This document shows, in pieces, positions 6,464-12,750 of a stretch of DNA of 17,131 bases; the stretch's first letter is position 1, and each line of letters starts with the position of its first letter. Both the position numbers and the translations under genes were made by a program. The DNA comes from Hyphomicrobiales bacterium (GTDB lineage: Bacteria; Pseudomonadota; Alphaproteobacteria; Micropepsales; Micropepsaceae), in assembly GCA_017849395.1 (NCBI GenBank), contig JAFIHO010000388.1, positions 1 to 17,131 on the forward strand, read 5' to 3'. The notes beneath the pieces were generated by a model, which was not told where the DNA came from, did no database searches, and saw only the letters and a program-made list of their open reading frames with translations.

Positions 6464-6667
6464 ATGACTAAATCGACCAGAAACACCGGAAAATCGTGGT
6501 CCAAGGCGGATGTGTCGCAGCTTCGTACGCTGGCGGCAGGCAACACTCCTACGCGAGTGATTGGCCTGAAGCTGGGCCGTACCGAAGGCGCGGTCTATTC
6601 CAAGGCCAGTGAGAAGGGCGTCAGTTTGTCTCCGACAAACCAGTCGCCATACAATCGCAAAAAATGA
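6464..6667 (+). CDS. Small Myb/SANT-like DNA-binding protein (cargo)
   Basis: 67 residues. The core SWSKADVSQLRTLAAGNTPT followed by RVIGLKLGRTEGAVYSKASEKG has the helix spacing of Myb/SANT-type DNA-binding domains. It resembles short uncharacterised alphaproteobacterial proteins that end SLxPTNQSPYNR, here SLSPTNQSPYNRKK. The Lys/Arg-rich tails fit nucleic-acid binding. An in-frame TGA at 6452-6454 means the ATG at 6464 is the earliest possible start. That ATG directly follows a perfect 10-bp hairpin which traps the ribosome-binding region, so translation is probably controlled. The gene lies inside the element downstream of the transposase, facing a convergent cargo gene across a strong terminator. 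It might regulate the element, but no specific function can be shown. Confidence 0.75.
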   Translation: MTKSTRNTGKSWSKADVSQLRTLAAGNTPTRVIGLKLGRTEGAVYSKASEKGVSLSPTNQSPYNRKK

Positions 6668-6674
6668 CGTTGGG

Positions 6675-6696
6675 TGAGGGGGCGAAAGCCCCCTCA
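6675..6696. terminator. Bidirectional terminator between convergent cargo genes
   Basis: TGAGGGGGC-GAAA-GCCCCCTCA: a perfect 9-bp GC-rich stem with a GAAA tetraloop, placed between the stop at 6667 and the minus-strand stop at 6700. There is only a short T/A tail (TACCTAGTTTA), but the position and the stable loop fit a shared terminator. Confidence 0.75.
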
Positions 6697-6699
6697 TAC

Positions 6700-6900
6700 C
6701 TAGTTTAGTGGCTCGTCGGCGCTTGGCTTTTGCCGCGCCAATTCCGCCGCCGCCTTGGTGATCCGCTTCCAAACCGCGAAGCCTTCCGTGTCGCCCTGTT
6801 CCAGCGCCTTGTCGGCACGCATGGCGGCATGGGTGGAGGCATCCTCCCCGTACAGCTTCCGCATCTGCTCGGCGGCCCGCCATATGTCGATTTCTTCCAT
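6700..6900 (-). CDS. Small acidic/helical cargo protein (probable C-terminal part of a frameshifted membrane protein)
   Basis: 66 residues: EEIDIWRAAEQMRKLYGEDA, then a run of helices ending RITKAAAELARQKPSADEPLN. The pattern (WRAAxQMxxxxGxxAxxxAAxRADxALxxGDxEGxxVWKRI) resembles short uncharacterised proteins common in alphaproteobacteria. ATG 6900 is the only standard start codon in this frame, and it lacks a good Shine-Dalgarno. The frame stays open upstream to about 7008 without any start codon and there encodes a hydrophobic stretch, PRFPLLALAILLPEWAFIEP. A second frame further upstream encodes another TM segment (separate entry). The most natural reading is one longer two-TM gene broken by a one-base frameshift near 6966-6981. 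It may still be translated from 6900 as a short soluble protein. Confidence 0.6.
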   Translation of the reverse strand: MEEIDIWRAAEQMRKLYGEDASTHAAMRADKALEQGDTEGFAVWKRITKAAAELARQKPSADEPLN

Positions 6901-7075
6901 CGGCTCAATGAACGCCCATTCGGGGAGAAGGATTGCAAGAGCGAGGAGAGGGAATCTTGGAGCAAGGCCCTGGGACCCGGGACGCCCATAGACCCCACGA
7001 AATTGCGGCTACCGCCAGCAGGAAAATAATGGTCCATTGCAGGCGTGGCGTCAGAATCCGTTTCCACCTAGGCAA
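6901..7075 (-). pseudogene. Frameshifted N-terminal membrane part of the 6700-6900 gene
   Basis: From TTG 7075 the minus strand reads PRWKRILTPRLQWTIIFLLA then VAAISWGLWASRV, a good TM helix preceded by basic residues. It then turns into non-membrane sequence and stops at 6904. Dropping one G from the GGG at about 6968-6970 (minus strand) would join it to the +1 frame, giving ASRVPGLAPRFPLLALAILL and then PEWAFIEP-MEEIDIWRAAEQ. This runs on into the gene at 6900 as a two-TM protein of roughly 125 residues. The TTG overlaps the stop of the upstream cargo gene (7068-7502), which would suit translational coupling. The frameshift is inferred, not proven; it could be a sequencing error in a G/C run. 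Confidence 0.45.
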
Positions 7076-7502
7076 GCGCCCACACCACAGCTATCCCCGC
7101 GCCAGTCTTTCTGACTTTCCTGGATTTTTCCAGATACGCGAGATTCCCCCGCACTCTGGGCGTCAGGGCAGGCCGTGCAGACTCGCCATGCCCACCAGCC
7201 TCCAAAAGCGCCGTGACGATGGCGTGAGTCCCCAGCGGCTTCCCAGCCCGTCTCAGGGCATCCCGGATAAGCTGGTTTAACTCGCCCTGGCGAAACAGCT
7301 TCACCCGACGCCGGACCCGGTGCATGGGGATACCAGCCGGATCGCCAGGGTACTCCATGATCGTGAGGCAGGCGTCTATGTGGTCGAGCTGGGTTTGGGC
7401 CACGGCCAGCCGCTTCTTGAGATCGTATATCTGGCCGGAGAGGGTTGCGCGGCGGTCCTTCAGCGCAGACAGGGCGTAGCGGTTGCCGTTCTCGTTTTCC
7501 AT
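7068..7502 (-). CDS. Coiled-coil/winged-helix-like cargo protein of unknown function
   Basis: 144 residues. The N-terminal half (ALSALKDRRATLSGQIYDLK and onward to about residue 50) has heptad-like spacing of a short coiled coil. A basic linker follows (PMHRVRRRVKLFRQGEL). The C-terminal half (ELNQLIRDALRRAGKPLGTH, AIVTALLEAGGHG, PRVRGNLAYLEKSRKVRKTG, IAVVWALA) has the helix-helix-helix plus wing pattern of a winged-helix domain, including the typical LxxLExxGxV-like final helix and hairpin. DNA binding is plausible but this is inference from pattern. ATG 7502 lies 34 bases inside the right terminal repeat, so any promoter overlaps the element's end. I recall similar uncharacterised proteins in alphaproteobacteria but no assigned function. 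Confidence 0.75.
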   Translation of the reverse strand: MENENGNRYALSALKDRRATLSGQIYDLKKRLAVAQTQLDHIDACLTIMEYPGDPAGIPMHRVRRRVKLFRQGELNQLIRDALRRAGKPLGTHAIVTALLEAGGHGESARPALTPRVRGNLAYLEKSRKVRKTGAGIAVVWALA

Positions 7503-7535
7503 TGACCAAAGATAGGCCAGGAATCAGAATCCGCT

Positions 7536-7558
7536 TGTGGCAGTTGCGCCATAATACC
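7536..7558 (-). repeat. Right terminal inverted repeat of the IS1595 element
   Basis: Reverse complement reads GGTATTATGGCGCAA followed by CTGCCACA; 21 of 23 positions match the left end at 4344-4366. The next base is the first of the flanking 8 bases GCTGACCC, and glycosyltransferase coding sequence follows at 7560. Confidence 0.9.
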
Positions 7559-7559
7559 G

Positions 7560-8261
7560 CTGACCCGGATGTTCGCGGTGGATTATGCGCTGTGGTTTGA
7601 CGTGCTGCTGCCGGGGCTGGACCGTATCCGCATGCCGATGCCGCTTGGCGGCACCTCCAACCATTTCCGCACAGCGGTGCTGCGGGACATTGGCGGCTGG
7701 GACGCCTTCAATGTCACCGAAGACGCCGATATCGGCATAAGGCTGGCGCAGCTCGGCTATCGGGTGTCGATGCTGGATTCCACAACCTTCGAGGAAGCGC
7801 CGGTCGCGCTGGGCGCGTGGCTGCGCCAGCGCTCGCGCTGGCTGAAGGGCTATATGCAGACCTGGCTGGTCCATATGCGCGATCCCGTCGCGCTGATGCG
7901 GCGCACGGGCGTCAGCGGTTTCATCGCTTTCCAGTTGTTTATCGGCGGCGGCATCGTGTTCGCGCTGGCCAATCCGCTGCTGTGGCTGGCGATGGCGGCC
8001 TGCCTGTTGTTCGGCCTGCCGCTATGGAACGACACGCCTGCCGCGCTGCTGCCGGGCGCGGGACTGTTGCTCAACAATTTGCTGCTGACATGGCTGGCCG
8101 TTCTTGGGCCGCGCCGCCGGGGATGGGGCGATCTTTCGCCCTATGGCCTCACCGTCATCGCCTATTGGGCGATGATCTCGGTGGCGGGCTATCGCGGCCT
8201 CTGGCAACTGGTGACCCGGCCTTTCTTCTGGGAAAAAACCGTGCATGGCGTAGAGCCGTGA
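7560..8261 (+). CDS. Family 2 glycosyltransferase, C-terminal part (5' end lost at the mobile element)
   Basis: C-terminal ~233 residues of a processive-type, membrane-bound GT2. LTRMFAVDYALWFDVLLPGL starts exactly at the element's edge. Next come PLGGTSNHFRT, VTEDADIGIRLAQLGYR with the TED catalytic motif (7716-7724), and QRSRWLKG with the QxxRW acceptor motif (7827-7841). Two to four TM helices follow: FIAFQLFIGGGIVFALANPL, LLWLAMAACLLFGLPLW, LLLNNLLLTWLAVLG and VIAYWAMISVAGYRGLW. The N-terminal GT-A half with the nucleotide-binding DxD is missing, so the product cannot be functional. An ATG at 7569 and the frame open from 7506 would allow translation of the stump. The last four bases overlap the downstream outer-membrane gene, a sign of an operon for surface polysaccharide. 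Confidence 0.88.
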   Translation: MTRMFAVDYALWFDVLLPGLDRIRMPMPLGGTSNHFRTAVLRDIGGWDAFNVTEDADIGIRLAQLGYRVSMLDSTTFEEAPVALGAWLRQRSRWLKGYMQTWLVHMRDPVALMRRTGVSGFIAFQLFIGGGIVFALANPLLWLAMAACLLFGLPLWNDTPAALLPGAGLLLNNLLLTWLAVLGPRRRGWGDLSPYGLTVIAYWAMISVAGYRGLWQLVTRPFFWEKTVHGVEP

Positions 8262-9049
8262 AGAAGGCGCTGTTGCTGCTTCTCCTTCTGCCGTGCCGCG
8301 AAGCGCATGCCGGAGCCTGGACCCAGCCGGGGGATGACTGGCAGGTCATCAGCAATGTCATCTACAGCAATGCGGACCGCGCCTTCGACGCGCGCAGTGC
8401 CGGAGACCGCAAAGTCACATTCTCGCGCGTGCTGGTGCAGAACAGCGTCGATTACGGCTGGAACGACGATCTGACCCTGATGGCGCGCGTCGAAACCGCC
8501 AAGGCCCATTTCCGCAATGACGGCACGCCGCCCGTCGATGCGCTGAACAACGCGGTCGAAGCGGGCGCCCGCTGGCGGCTGATAAATGACGAAGACTATG
8601 GCGTCCTGTCGTTGCAGGGCACCTTGCGCACCGCGGGCGCGTTCAATTTCGCCATCTCCGCCAACAGTCTGGTGTCGGGCCGCTCGGCGGGACTTCGCCT
8701 CCTGTATGGCACGAGCTTTGTGTGGCGCGGCATGAATGGTTTCGCGGATATCCAGGGCGGACACACCTTCCTGTCCCGCCCGCGCCCCAACGAGACGCCC
8801 TTCGACCTTACCGCCGGATTGTGGATTGATGGAAAGACCATGGCGATGATCCAGAGCTTCAACCTGGTGGGCGAGGGGGGCGGCAGCGGCCATGCCTATC
8901 CCTATTTCCGCAGCCACAAGATTGAACTCTCCGCCGTGCGGGTGCTGTCGCGGCGCTATTGGCTGCAGGCCGGCGCGTTCTTCTCGCCCGCCGGTCAGAA
9001 CGCGCTGGTGGAGCAGGGGCTGTGCCTCTCGCTATGGGCGCATTTCTAG
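8258..9049 (+). CDS. Outer-membrane beta-barrel protein of unknown function
   Basis: 263 residues starting at GTG 8258, which overlaps the glycosyltransferase stop (GTGA). The signal peptide KKALLLLLLLP...AHA is followed by GAWTQPGDDWQV, with cleavage after AHA. The mature part alternates hydrophobic and polar residues in short strands (TLMARVETAKA, SAGLRLLYGTSFVW, FDLTAGLWIDGKTMAMIQSF, IELSAVRVLSRRYWLQAGAF) separated by Gly/Asn/Asp turns. It ends CLSLWAHF, with the C-terminal Phe that serves as the BAM assembly signal in many outer-membrane proteins. Translational coupling to a GT2 suggests a role in exporting or anchoring a polysaccharide; that is inference. With the upstream gene truncated by the element, its expression may be disturbed. 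No named family was recognised. Confidence 0.78.
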   Translation: MKKALLLLLLLPCREAHAGAWTQPGDDWQVISNVIYSNADRAFDARSAGDRKVTFSRVLVQNSVDYGWNDDLTLMARVETAKAHFRNDGTPPVDALNNAVEAGARWRLINDEDYGVLSLQGTLRTAGAFNFAISANSLVSGRSAGLRLLYGTSFVWRGMNGFADIQGGHTFLSRPRPNETPFDLTAGLWIDGKTMAMIQSFNLVGEGGGSGHAYPYFRSHKIELSAVRVLSRRYWLQAGAFFSPAGQNALVEQGLCLSLWAHF

Positions 9050-9203
9050 GCAATGACGATTCGCGTGCTGCGCCGGTTCAGGTTGCACACGGACGATGCA
9101 AAAATCGCCGCGACTCATTTTGCGCGCGCGAAAAACCTGGTTATGCACAAGGCGAATTTTGCACCGTCTGCCGAATTGGTGCAGCGCGCAAACGAATATC
9201 ACT

Positions 9204-9241
9204 GTACACGCGGCACGGTTAACCATATCAGGGAAGTGTAC
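9204..9241. promoter_or_regulatory. Nested dyad upstream of the 49-residue protein
   Basis: GTACAC (9204-9209) and GTGTAC (9236-9241) form an inverted repeat around the perfect palindrome GGTTAACC (9217-9224), roughly centred. The site lies 21 bases before ATG 9262 in an AT-richer patch and could be an operator. The 212 bases between 9050 and 9261 contain no gene I can support. Confidence 0.35.
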
Positions 9242-9261
9242 GTAATGTTTCGGTGACGGTT

Positions 9262-9411
9262 ATGACGATCACGGAAAGCGGCCTCTACCACTACCGGAAA
9301 ACTGAACCGGCACAGGCGAAGTGGTCCTGGGCGCAGACGATGATCTTCATACTGATCACCTGCGGCGTCTTCTGGGCCGCGGTGATCGGACTGGTACTGA
9401 GCCTGATCTAG
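9262..9411 (+). CDS. Small single-pass membrane protein, 49 aa
   Basis: ATG 9262 to TAG 9411 encodes 49 residues: TITESGLYHYRKTEPAQAKW, SWAQTMIFILITCGVFWAAV, IGLVLSLI. A short polar, basic N-terminus precedes one long hydrophobic helix (about residues 24-49) that runs to the end, so it should sit in the inner membrane with its N-terminus in the cytoplasm. Codon choice is GC-rich like the host genes. A nested dyad lies just upstream. I do not recognise a named family. The Shine-Dalgarno is weak, and a run of Ts in the following 210-base gap (about 9499-9507) could help terminate transcription. Confidence 0.6.
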   Translation: MTITESGLYHYRKTEPAQAKWSWAQTMIFILITCGVFWAAVIGLVLSLI

Positions 9412-9621
9412 GCTGCCCACGGACCGGTCGTCCGCGCGGTGACATTCCAGCGGCAGGATAGGTGCCGTCTCCCCCCGCGCGTGTAGCATTGGCGAAAGGT
9501 TTTTTTGCCCGGAAAGACTGGAAAAGCCTGGGTTCCCTACATTTTCAGCCTAAATGCCCCGTGGTTCGATACCACTTCGTAACTCCCCTGATCCTACTCT
9601 GGCGGCCACAGGGCATTGGCT

Positions 9622-11136
9622 ATGTCGGAAACAGAAAATCAGGCATTGGACGGGAACGCGAAATCGGCGCTGCTGACTGCCGCGCGCGCGTTGCTGGCCC
9701 AGGACGGCGGCAAGTTTTCCGTGCGCGCCGTTTGCGCCGAAGCGGGTATCGACCGCGCCGAATTCAACAATCACTTCGCCAACAAGGACGCGTTGATGGC
9801 CGCGCTGGGTACCCAGGCCGAGTCTGTTTCCGATGCGGCCCAATTTCCGCCGCCGCCCGCGGATGCGTGGCTGGAGCGCCGTCTGCGGGTGTTCGAACGC
9901 GCGCTCACTGCGCTGGAGGCGCGGGCGGAAGCCAATGCGCGCGATCAGTCGCGCGCCATCGCGCTGCTTGAAGAGCGCCTTGCCGCCCAGAGCCTTGTGC
10001 CGGTCGCGGTGAACTTCACCAAGCCGGTGATCGAAATTCCGCGCGCCGTACCGGCCGAACGCATCGCGCGCATCGCCCATCCCGAACCTGCCCAGCCGCC
10101 GGTTGAGGAGTTCGAGGCGGACGAGCCGGAGATTCCCGTCGAAGCGGCCATGCCATTTGCGCCGGCGATGGAAGAACCCGAATTGCCCTTCGAGATGGCG
10201 TCCACCGAAATCCAACAAGACGACGATCTTCCGGAAATCGAAGTCGCTTCCGAAACCGGCCGGCAATCCCCGGATGAGCCCGAGGCCGATTATTATTCGA
10301 GAGAAGAGATGACTGACGTTCTCGCCAATGCCCGCAAGGCGGCCCGCGCCGCCGTGCCCGTTGAAATCCAGCCCGACCAGGCCACCAGCCGCTTGCGCTG
10401 GATCGCCGCGGGCATCCTGTGCCTCGTGGCGGTCTTCGCCAGCGTGGGACTGGTGCTGGGCGGCGGCGCCCGCGCGACCCAGGCAATCGAGAGCGGCGCC
10501 GGCATCTTCCACCGCCAGCTTGCCGGCACACCGCTGAGCCAGTTGAAGGCCCGCGCCGACAGCGGCGACAGCCGGGCACAGTCCCAGCTCGCTTTTGCCT
10601 ATCTGCGCGGCGACGGCGTCGAAAAGAATCCTCTGGCAGCCCTGCGCTGGGCCACCCAGGCTGCCGAGCGCGGCGAGCCGGTGGCGCAGTATCTGCTGGG
10701 CACGCTCTATCAGAAGGGTCCGGTGCGGCCCGGCATCACCGCCGATCCGCCGCGTGCCTTCAAGCTTTTCTCGGCCGCCGCCGAGAAGGGTAACATCAAG
10801 GCGATGCACAATCTCGCCATTGCCTACGCCGAAGGCCTGGGCACGCAGAAGGACGAAGCGAAGGCCGCGCACTGGTTCCAGCGCGCCGCCGAACGTGGCT
10901 ATGTCGATTCCGCTTTCGACCTCGCGGTGCTCTATGAGCGTGGTCTGGGCGTGAAGCAGAGCCTGAACGACGCGCTGCGCTGGTATTCCATCGCCGCGAT
11001 GGCGGGCGACAAGCCCTCGGCCGACCGCGCTGCGTTCCTGCGCCATCAGGTTGCGCCGAAGGACGCGGTGCTGGCGGCCAACGCGGCGGCATCTTTCGCG
11101 CCGCTGGCTCCGATCAGCACGGCGAATACGCTCTAG
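9622..11136 (+). CDS. TetR-type HTH / TM / Sel1-repeat fusion protein
   Basis: 504 residues with an unusual order. Residues about 14-62 form a TetR-type HTH: AKSALLTAARALLAQDGGKF, SVRAVCAEAGIDRAEFNNHF, ANKDALMAAL. A short predicted helix (WLERRLRVFERALTALEARA) follows. Then comes a long acidic, Pro-rich linker (about 130-250: PEPAQPPVEEFEADEPEIPV and similar). One TM helix, RWIAAGILCLVAVFASVGLV, begins near residue 259. Four Sel1/TPR-like repeats (about 310-465) each end in a motif such as AALRWATQAAERG, KLFSAAAEKG or AAHWFQRAAERG. The HTH should be cytoplasmic and the Sel1 repeats periplasmic. The architecture recalls PodJ-like polarity proteins in its TM plus Sel1 part, but the HTH end is different. 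ATG 9622 is chosen over TTG 9616. A membrane-tethered regulator is the inference; DNA binding is not shown. Confidence 0.88.
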   Translation: MSETENQALDGNAKSALLTAARALLAQDGGKFSVRAVCAEAGIDRAEFNNHFANKDALMAALGTQAESVSDAAQFPPPPADAWLERRLRVFERALTALEARAEANARDQSRAIALLEERLAAQSLVPVAVNFTKPVIEIPRAVPAERIARIAHPEPAQPPVEEFEADEPEIPVEAAMPFAPAMEEPELPFEMASTEIQQDDDLPEIEVASETGRQSPDEPEADYYSREEMTDVLANARKAARAAVPVEIQPDQATSRLRWIAAGILCLVAVFASVGLVLGGGARATQAIESGAGIFHRQLAGTPLSQLKARADSGDSRAQSQLAFAYLRGDGVEKNPLAALRWATQAAERGEPVAQYLLGTLYQKGPVRPGITADPPRAFKLFSAAAEKGNIKAMHNLAIAYAEGLGTQKDEAKAAHWFQRAAERGYVDSAFDLAVLYERGLGVKQSLNDALRWYSIAAMAGDKPSADRAAFLRHQVAPKDAVLAANAAASFAPLAPISTANTL

Positions 11137-11175
11137 GTAGACAAATCCGGTTTCGGTCTGGCACTCTTATCCGGG

Positions 11176-12750
11176 ATGTGGCCGGAGGGTTGGTTGACGA
11201 CTGGTGACAGCCGGATTCCAGTCCTCTTTGGCCTTTTCATGTTGGTGCTCTGCGCACTGGCCGCCTACAAGGCTCCGGGGGGATGGATCCAGGGAGACGG
11301 TGCCACTTATGGCGCCACCGCGCTGGCCCTGGCCAGAAATCACGATCTCGTCCTTTCCGACGATGTCCGCACGGACGCTCGCACGCTGTTCCACAGCGCG
11401 CCGAATATTCTGCTGAAGGGCAGCGACGGCCGGATTTATTCTGCCCACTTCTGGGCCTATTCGGCACTCGCCGCGCCGATCCTGGCGGTAAATCTCCGCC
11501 TGGGCCGCGATCCACGGGACATGTTCTTCATCACGAATTTTCTGCTGGTTCTCGTCACACTCCTGGCCGGCATCCGGTTGGCGCGCGCCTCCCCGGATAT
11601 TCTGCCCGTGCTCGTCCTCCTGTTTACCGGGCCGCTCTGGCTTCACCTCAAATGGCCGGGGCCGGAGGTGCTTTCGACCTGCATGATCTTCCTCGCCCTG
11701 GCCGCGCTGCTCACCGGCCGCCATGCGGCCAGTTCCCTGTTCCTCGCCGTTGGAGGGCTGCAAAATCCCAGCATCAACCTGTTCCAGTTGATCCTGATCC
11801 TGTGGGCGGCTCCGTCCTGGCTGGAAATGTATCGCGCCGGGCGCGGTCAACTTTTCCGGACGCTGCTGCGCGTATTTGCCCTGCCGTTTTGCATCACCCT
11901 TGTTCCCATCGTTTGGTCGCTGCGGACTTTCGGCGCGCTAAATCCGCTTGTTCCGTTCGGCGCGGTTTCATTCTCCCACGTCACGATGGAAAAATTCGTC
12001 TCCGTCTTTTTGGACCTGAATCAGGGCCTGGTCATCGTCTGCCCGCCGGTGTCCATGCTTTTTGCCGGTCTTGCAGGCATTCGCATTTTTCGCGCGGCAA
12101 AAGGCGGCGGCGTGGTCCGCAAACGCGATCTGCTGCTGCTCGGAATCCTGCTGATGGCATTTCCGCTGACCTTCCAGGCGAACTGGAATCCCGGAGAATG
12201 GATCTATATGCGCTACTGCACATGGCTCATCGTGCCGGTGCTTTTCTGGTGCTGGCAGGAACTCGGGGCCATTCATCGGCCTTTCCTGCCGCTCCCCGCG
12301 ATGAAGACCGCCGTGCTCGCCGCGAGTTTTCTGCTGGGCTGGCACTATATGGCGAATGCCAATTCCCTCATGTACCACAACATGCAGCACAAGCCGTGGG
12401 TGAAGGCGGCTTGGCGCGTTTTTCCAGGGTTTTACGATCCGGTGCCGCAAGTATTCGCGGAACGCAGCACCGGGAAGTCGGGGCTGCCCCCGGACGGAGA
12501 TTTCGCCGCCTGGGTATCGCAGGATGGCGTAGCCGGAAAGATGATGGTGTCCGCATTTTCGCAAGCCCCTCTGCCGGACCTGGTTGCGCGCGCATGCCGG
12601 GACGCCGGGTTCGCCTCGCCACTTGCAGCGCCTTCCGATTTGCGCGCGGGACATTATTGGCACCTCGCAAACGCGATGAACTATTATTATGTGTCCGGCG
12701 CGTTTCAGTGCCGCCCCCAGCGGAAGGCAGCTTCGTTCTATTCGCGCTGA
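11176..12750 (+). CDS. Polytopic membrane protein, GT-C glycosyltransferase-like
   Basis: 524 residues with about eleven TM helices. TM1 (VLFGLFMLVLCALAAYKAPG) is followed by an extracytoplasmic loop with GDGATY, an acidic motif where GT-C transferases carry the catalytic Asp. The loop also reads FHSAPNILLKGSDGRIYSAH, resembling uncharacterised GT-C-like proteins. Later motifs include LQNPSINLFQ and NPGEWIYMRYCTW, and the C-terminal ~110 residues are soluble. By analogy it would transfer a sugar from a polyprenyl-phosphate donor on the periplasmic face, but no specific family was recognised. ATG 11176 is used. A TTG at 11194 with GGAGGG close before it is an alternative. It lies 39 bases after the Sel1 fusion gene and may be co-transcribed. 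Its last 13 bases overlap the convergent BrkB gene. Confidence 0.75.
   Translation: MWPEGWLTTGDSRIPVLFGLFMLVLCALAAYKAPGGWIQGDGATYGATALALARNHDLVLSDDVRTDARTLFHSAPNILLKGSDGRIYSAHFWAYSALAAPILAVNLRLGRDPRDMFFITNFLLVLVTLLAGIRLARASPDILPVLVLLFTGPLWLHLKWPGPEVLSTCMIFLALAALLTGRHAASSLFLAVGGLQNPSINLFQLILILWAAPSWLEMYRAGRGQLFRTLLRVFALPFCITLVPIVWSLRTFGALNPLVPFGAVSFSHVTMEKFVSVFLDLNQGLVIVCPPVSMLFAGLAGIRIFRAAKGGGVVRKRDLLLLGILLMAFPLTFQANWNPGEWIYMRYCTWLIVPVLFWCWQELGAIHRPFLPLPAMKTAVLAASFLLGWHYMANANSLMYHNMQHKPWVKAAWRVFPGFYDPVPQVFAERSTGKSGLPPDGDFAAWVSQDGVAGKMMVSAFSQAPLPDLVARACRDAGFASPLAAPSDLRAGHYWHLANAMNYYYVSGAFQCRPQRKAASFYSR

Larger units (their letters stand above)
4344..7558. mobile_element. IS1595-family insertion element with cargo genes
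   Basis: The ends are 23-bp terminal inverted repeats: GGTATTATGGCGCAA-ac-GCCACA at 4344-4366, and its reverse complement with ct for ac at 7536-7558 (21 of 23 match). Between them lies an intact IS1595-type transposase (5296-6282) with small cargo genes on both sides. IS1595 elements are known to carry passenger genes and usually make 8-bp target duplications. Here the 8-base flanks are GAAAACCC on the left and GCTGACCC on the right, matching at only 5 positions, so there is no clean duplication. The right end abuts a glycosyltransferase gene at the exact codon where homology starts, while the left flank does not hold the missing 5' part. This suggests a deletion or rearrangement after insertion. 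Confidence 0.88.

Noticed and set aside
7051..7509. Alternative minus-strand frame (152 codons) over the coiled-coil cargo gene
   Set aside because: Shifted frame of the 144-residue protein, with Pro/Arg/Gly-rich composition; the 7068-7502 frame has coherent helices.
4336..7566. An 8-bp target-site duplication flanking the element
   Set aside because: GAAAACCC and GCTGACCC match at only 5 of 8 positions; a decayed duplication is possible but cannot be claimed.
9053..9256. Possible 67-codon gene just after the outer-membrane protein
   Set aside because: No family resemblance, no Shine-Dalgarno, and it crosses the dyad and AT-rich promoter-like patch before the next gene.
9550..11046. 498-codon minus-strand frame opposite the TetR/Sel1 fusion gene
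   Set aside because: Antisense shadow; the plus strand has recognisable HTH, TM and Sel1 motifs while this frame has none.
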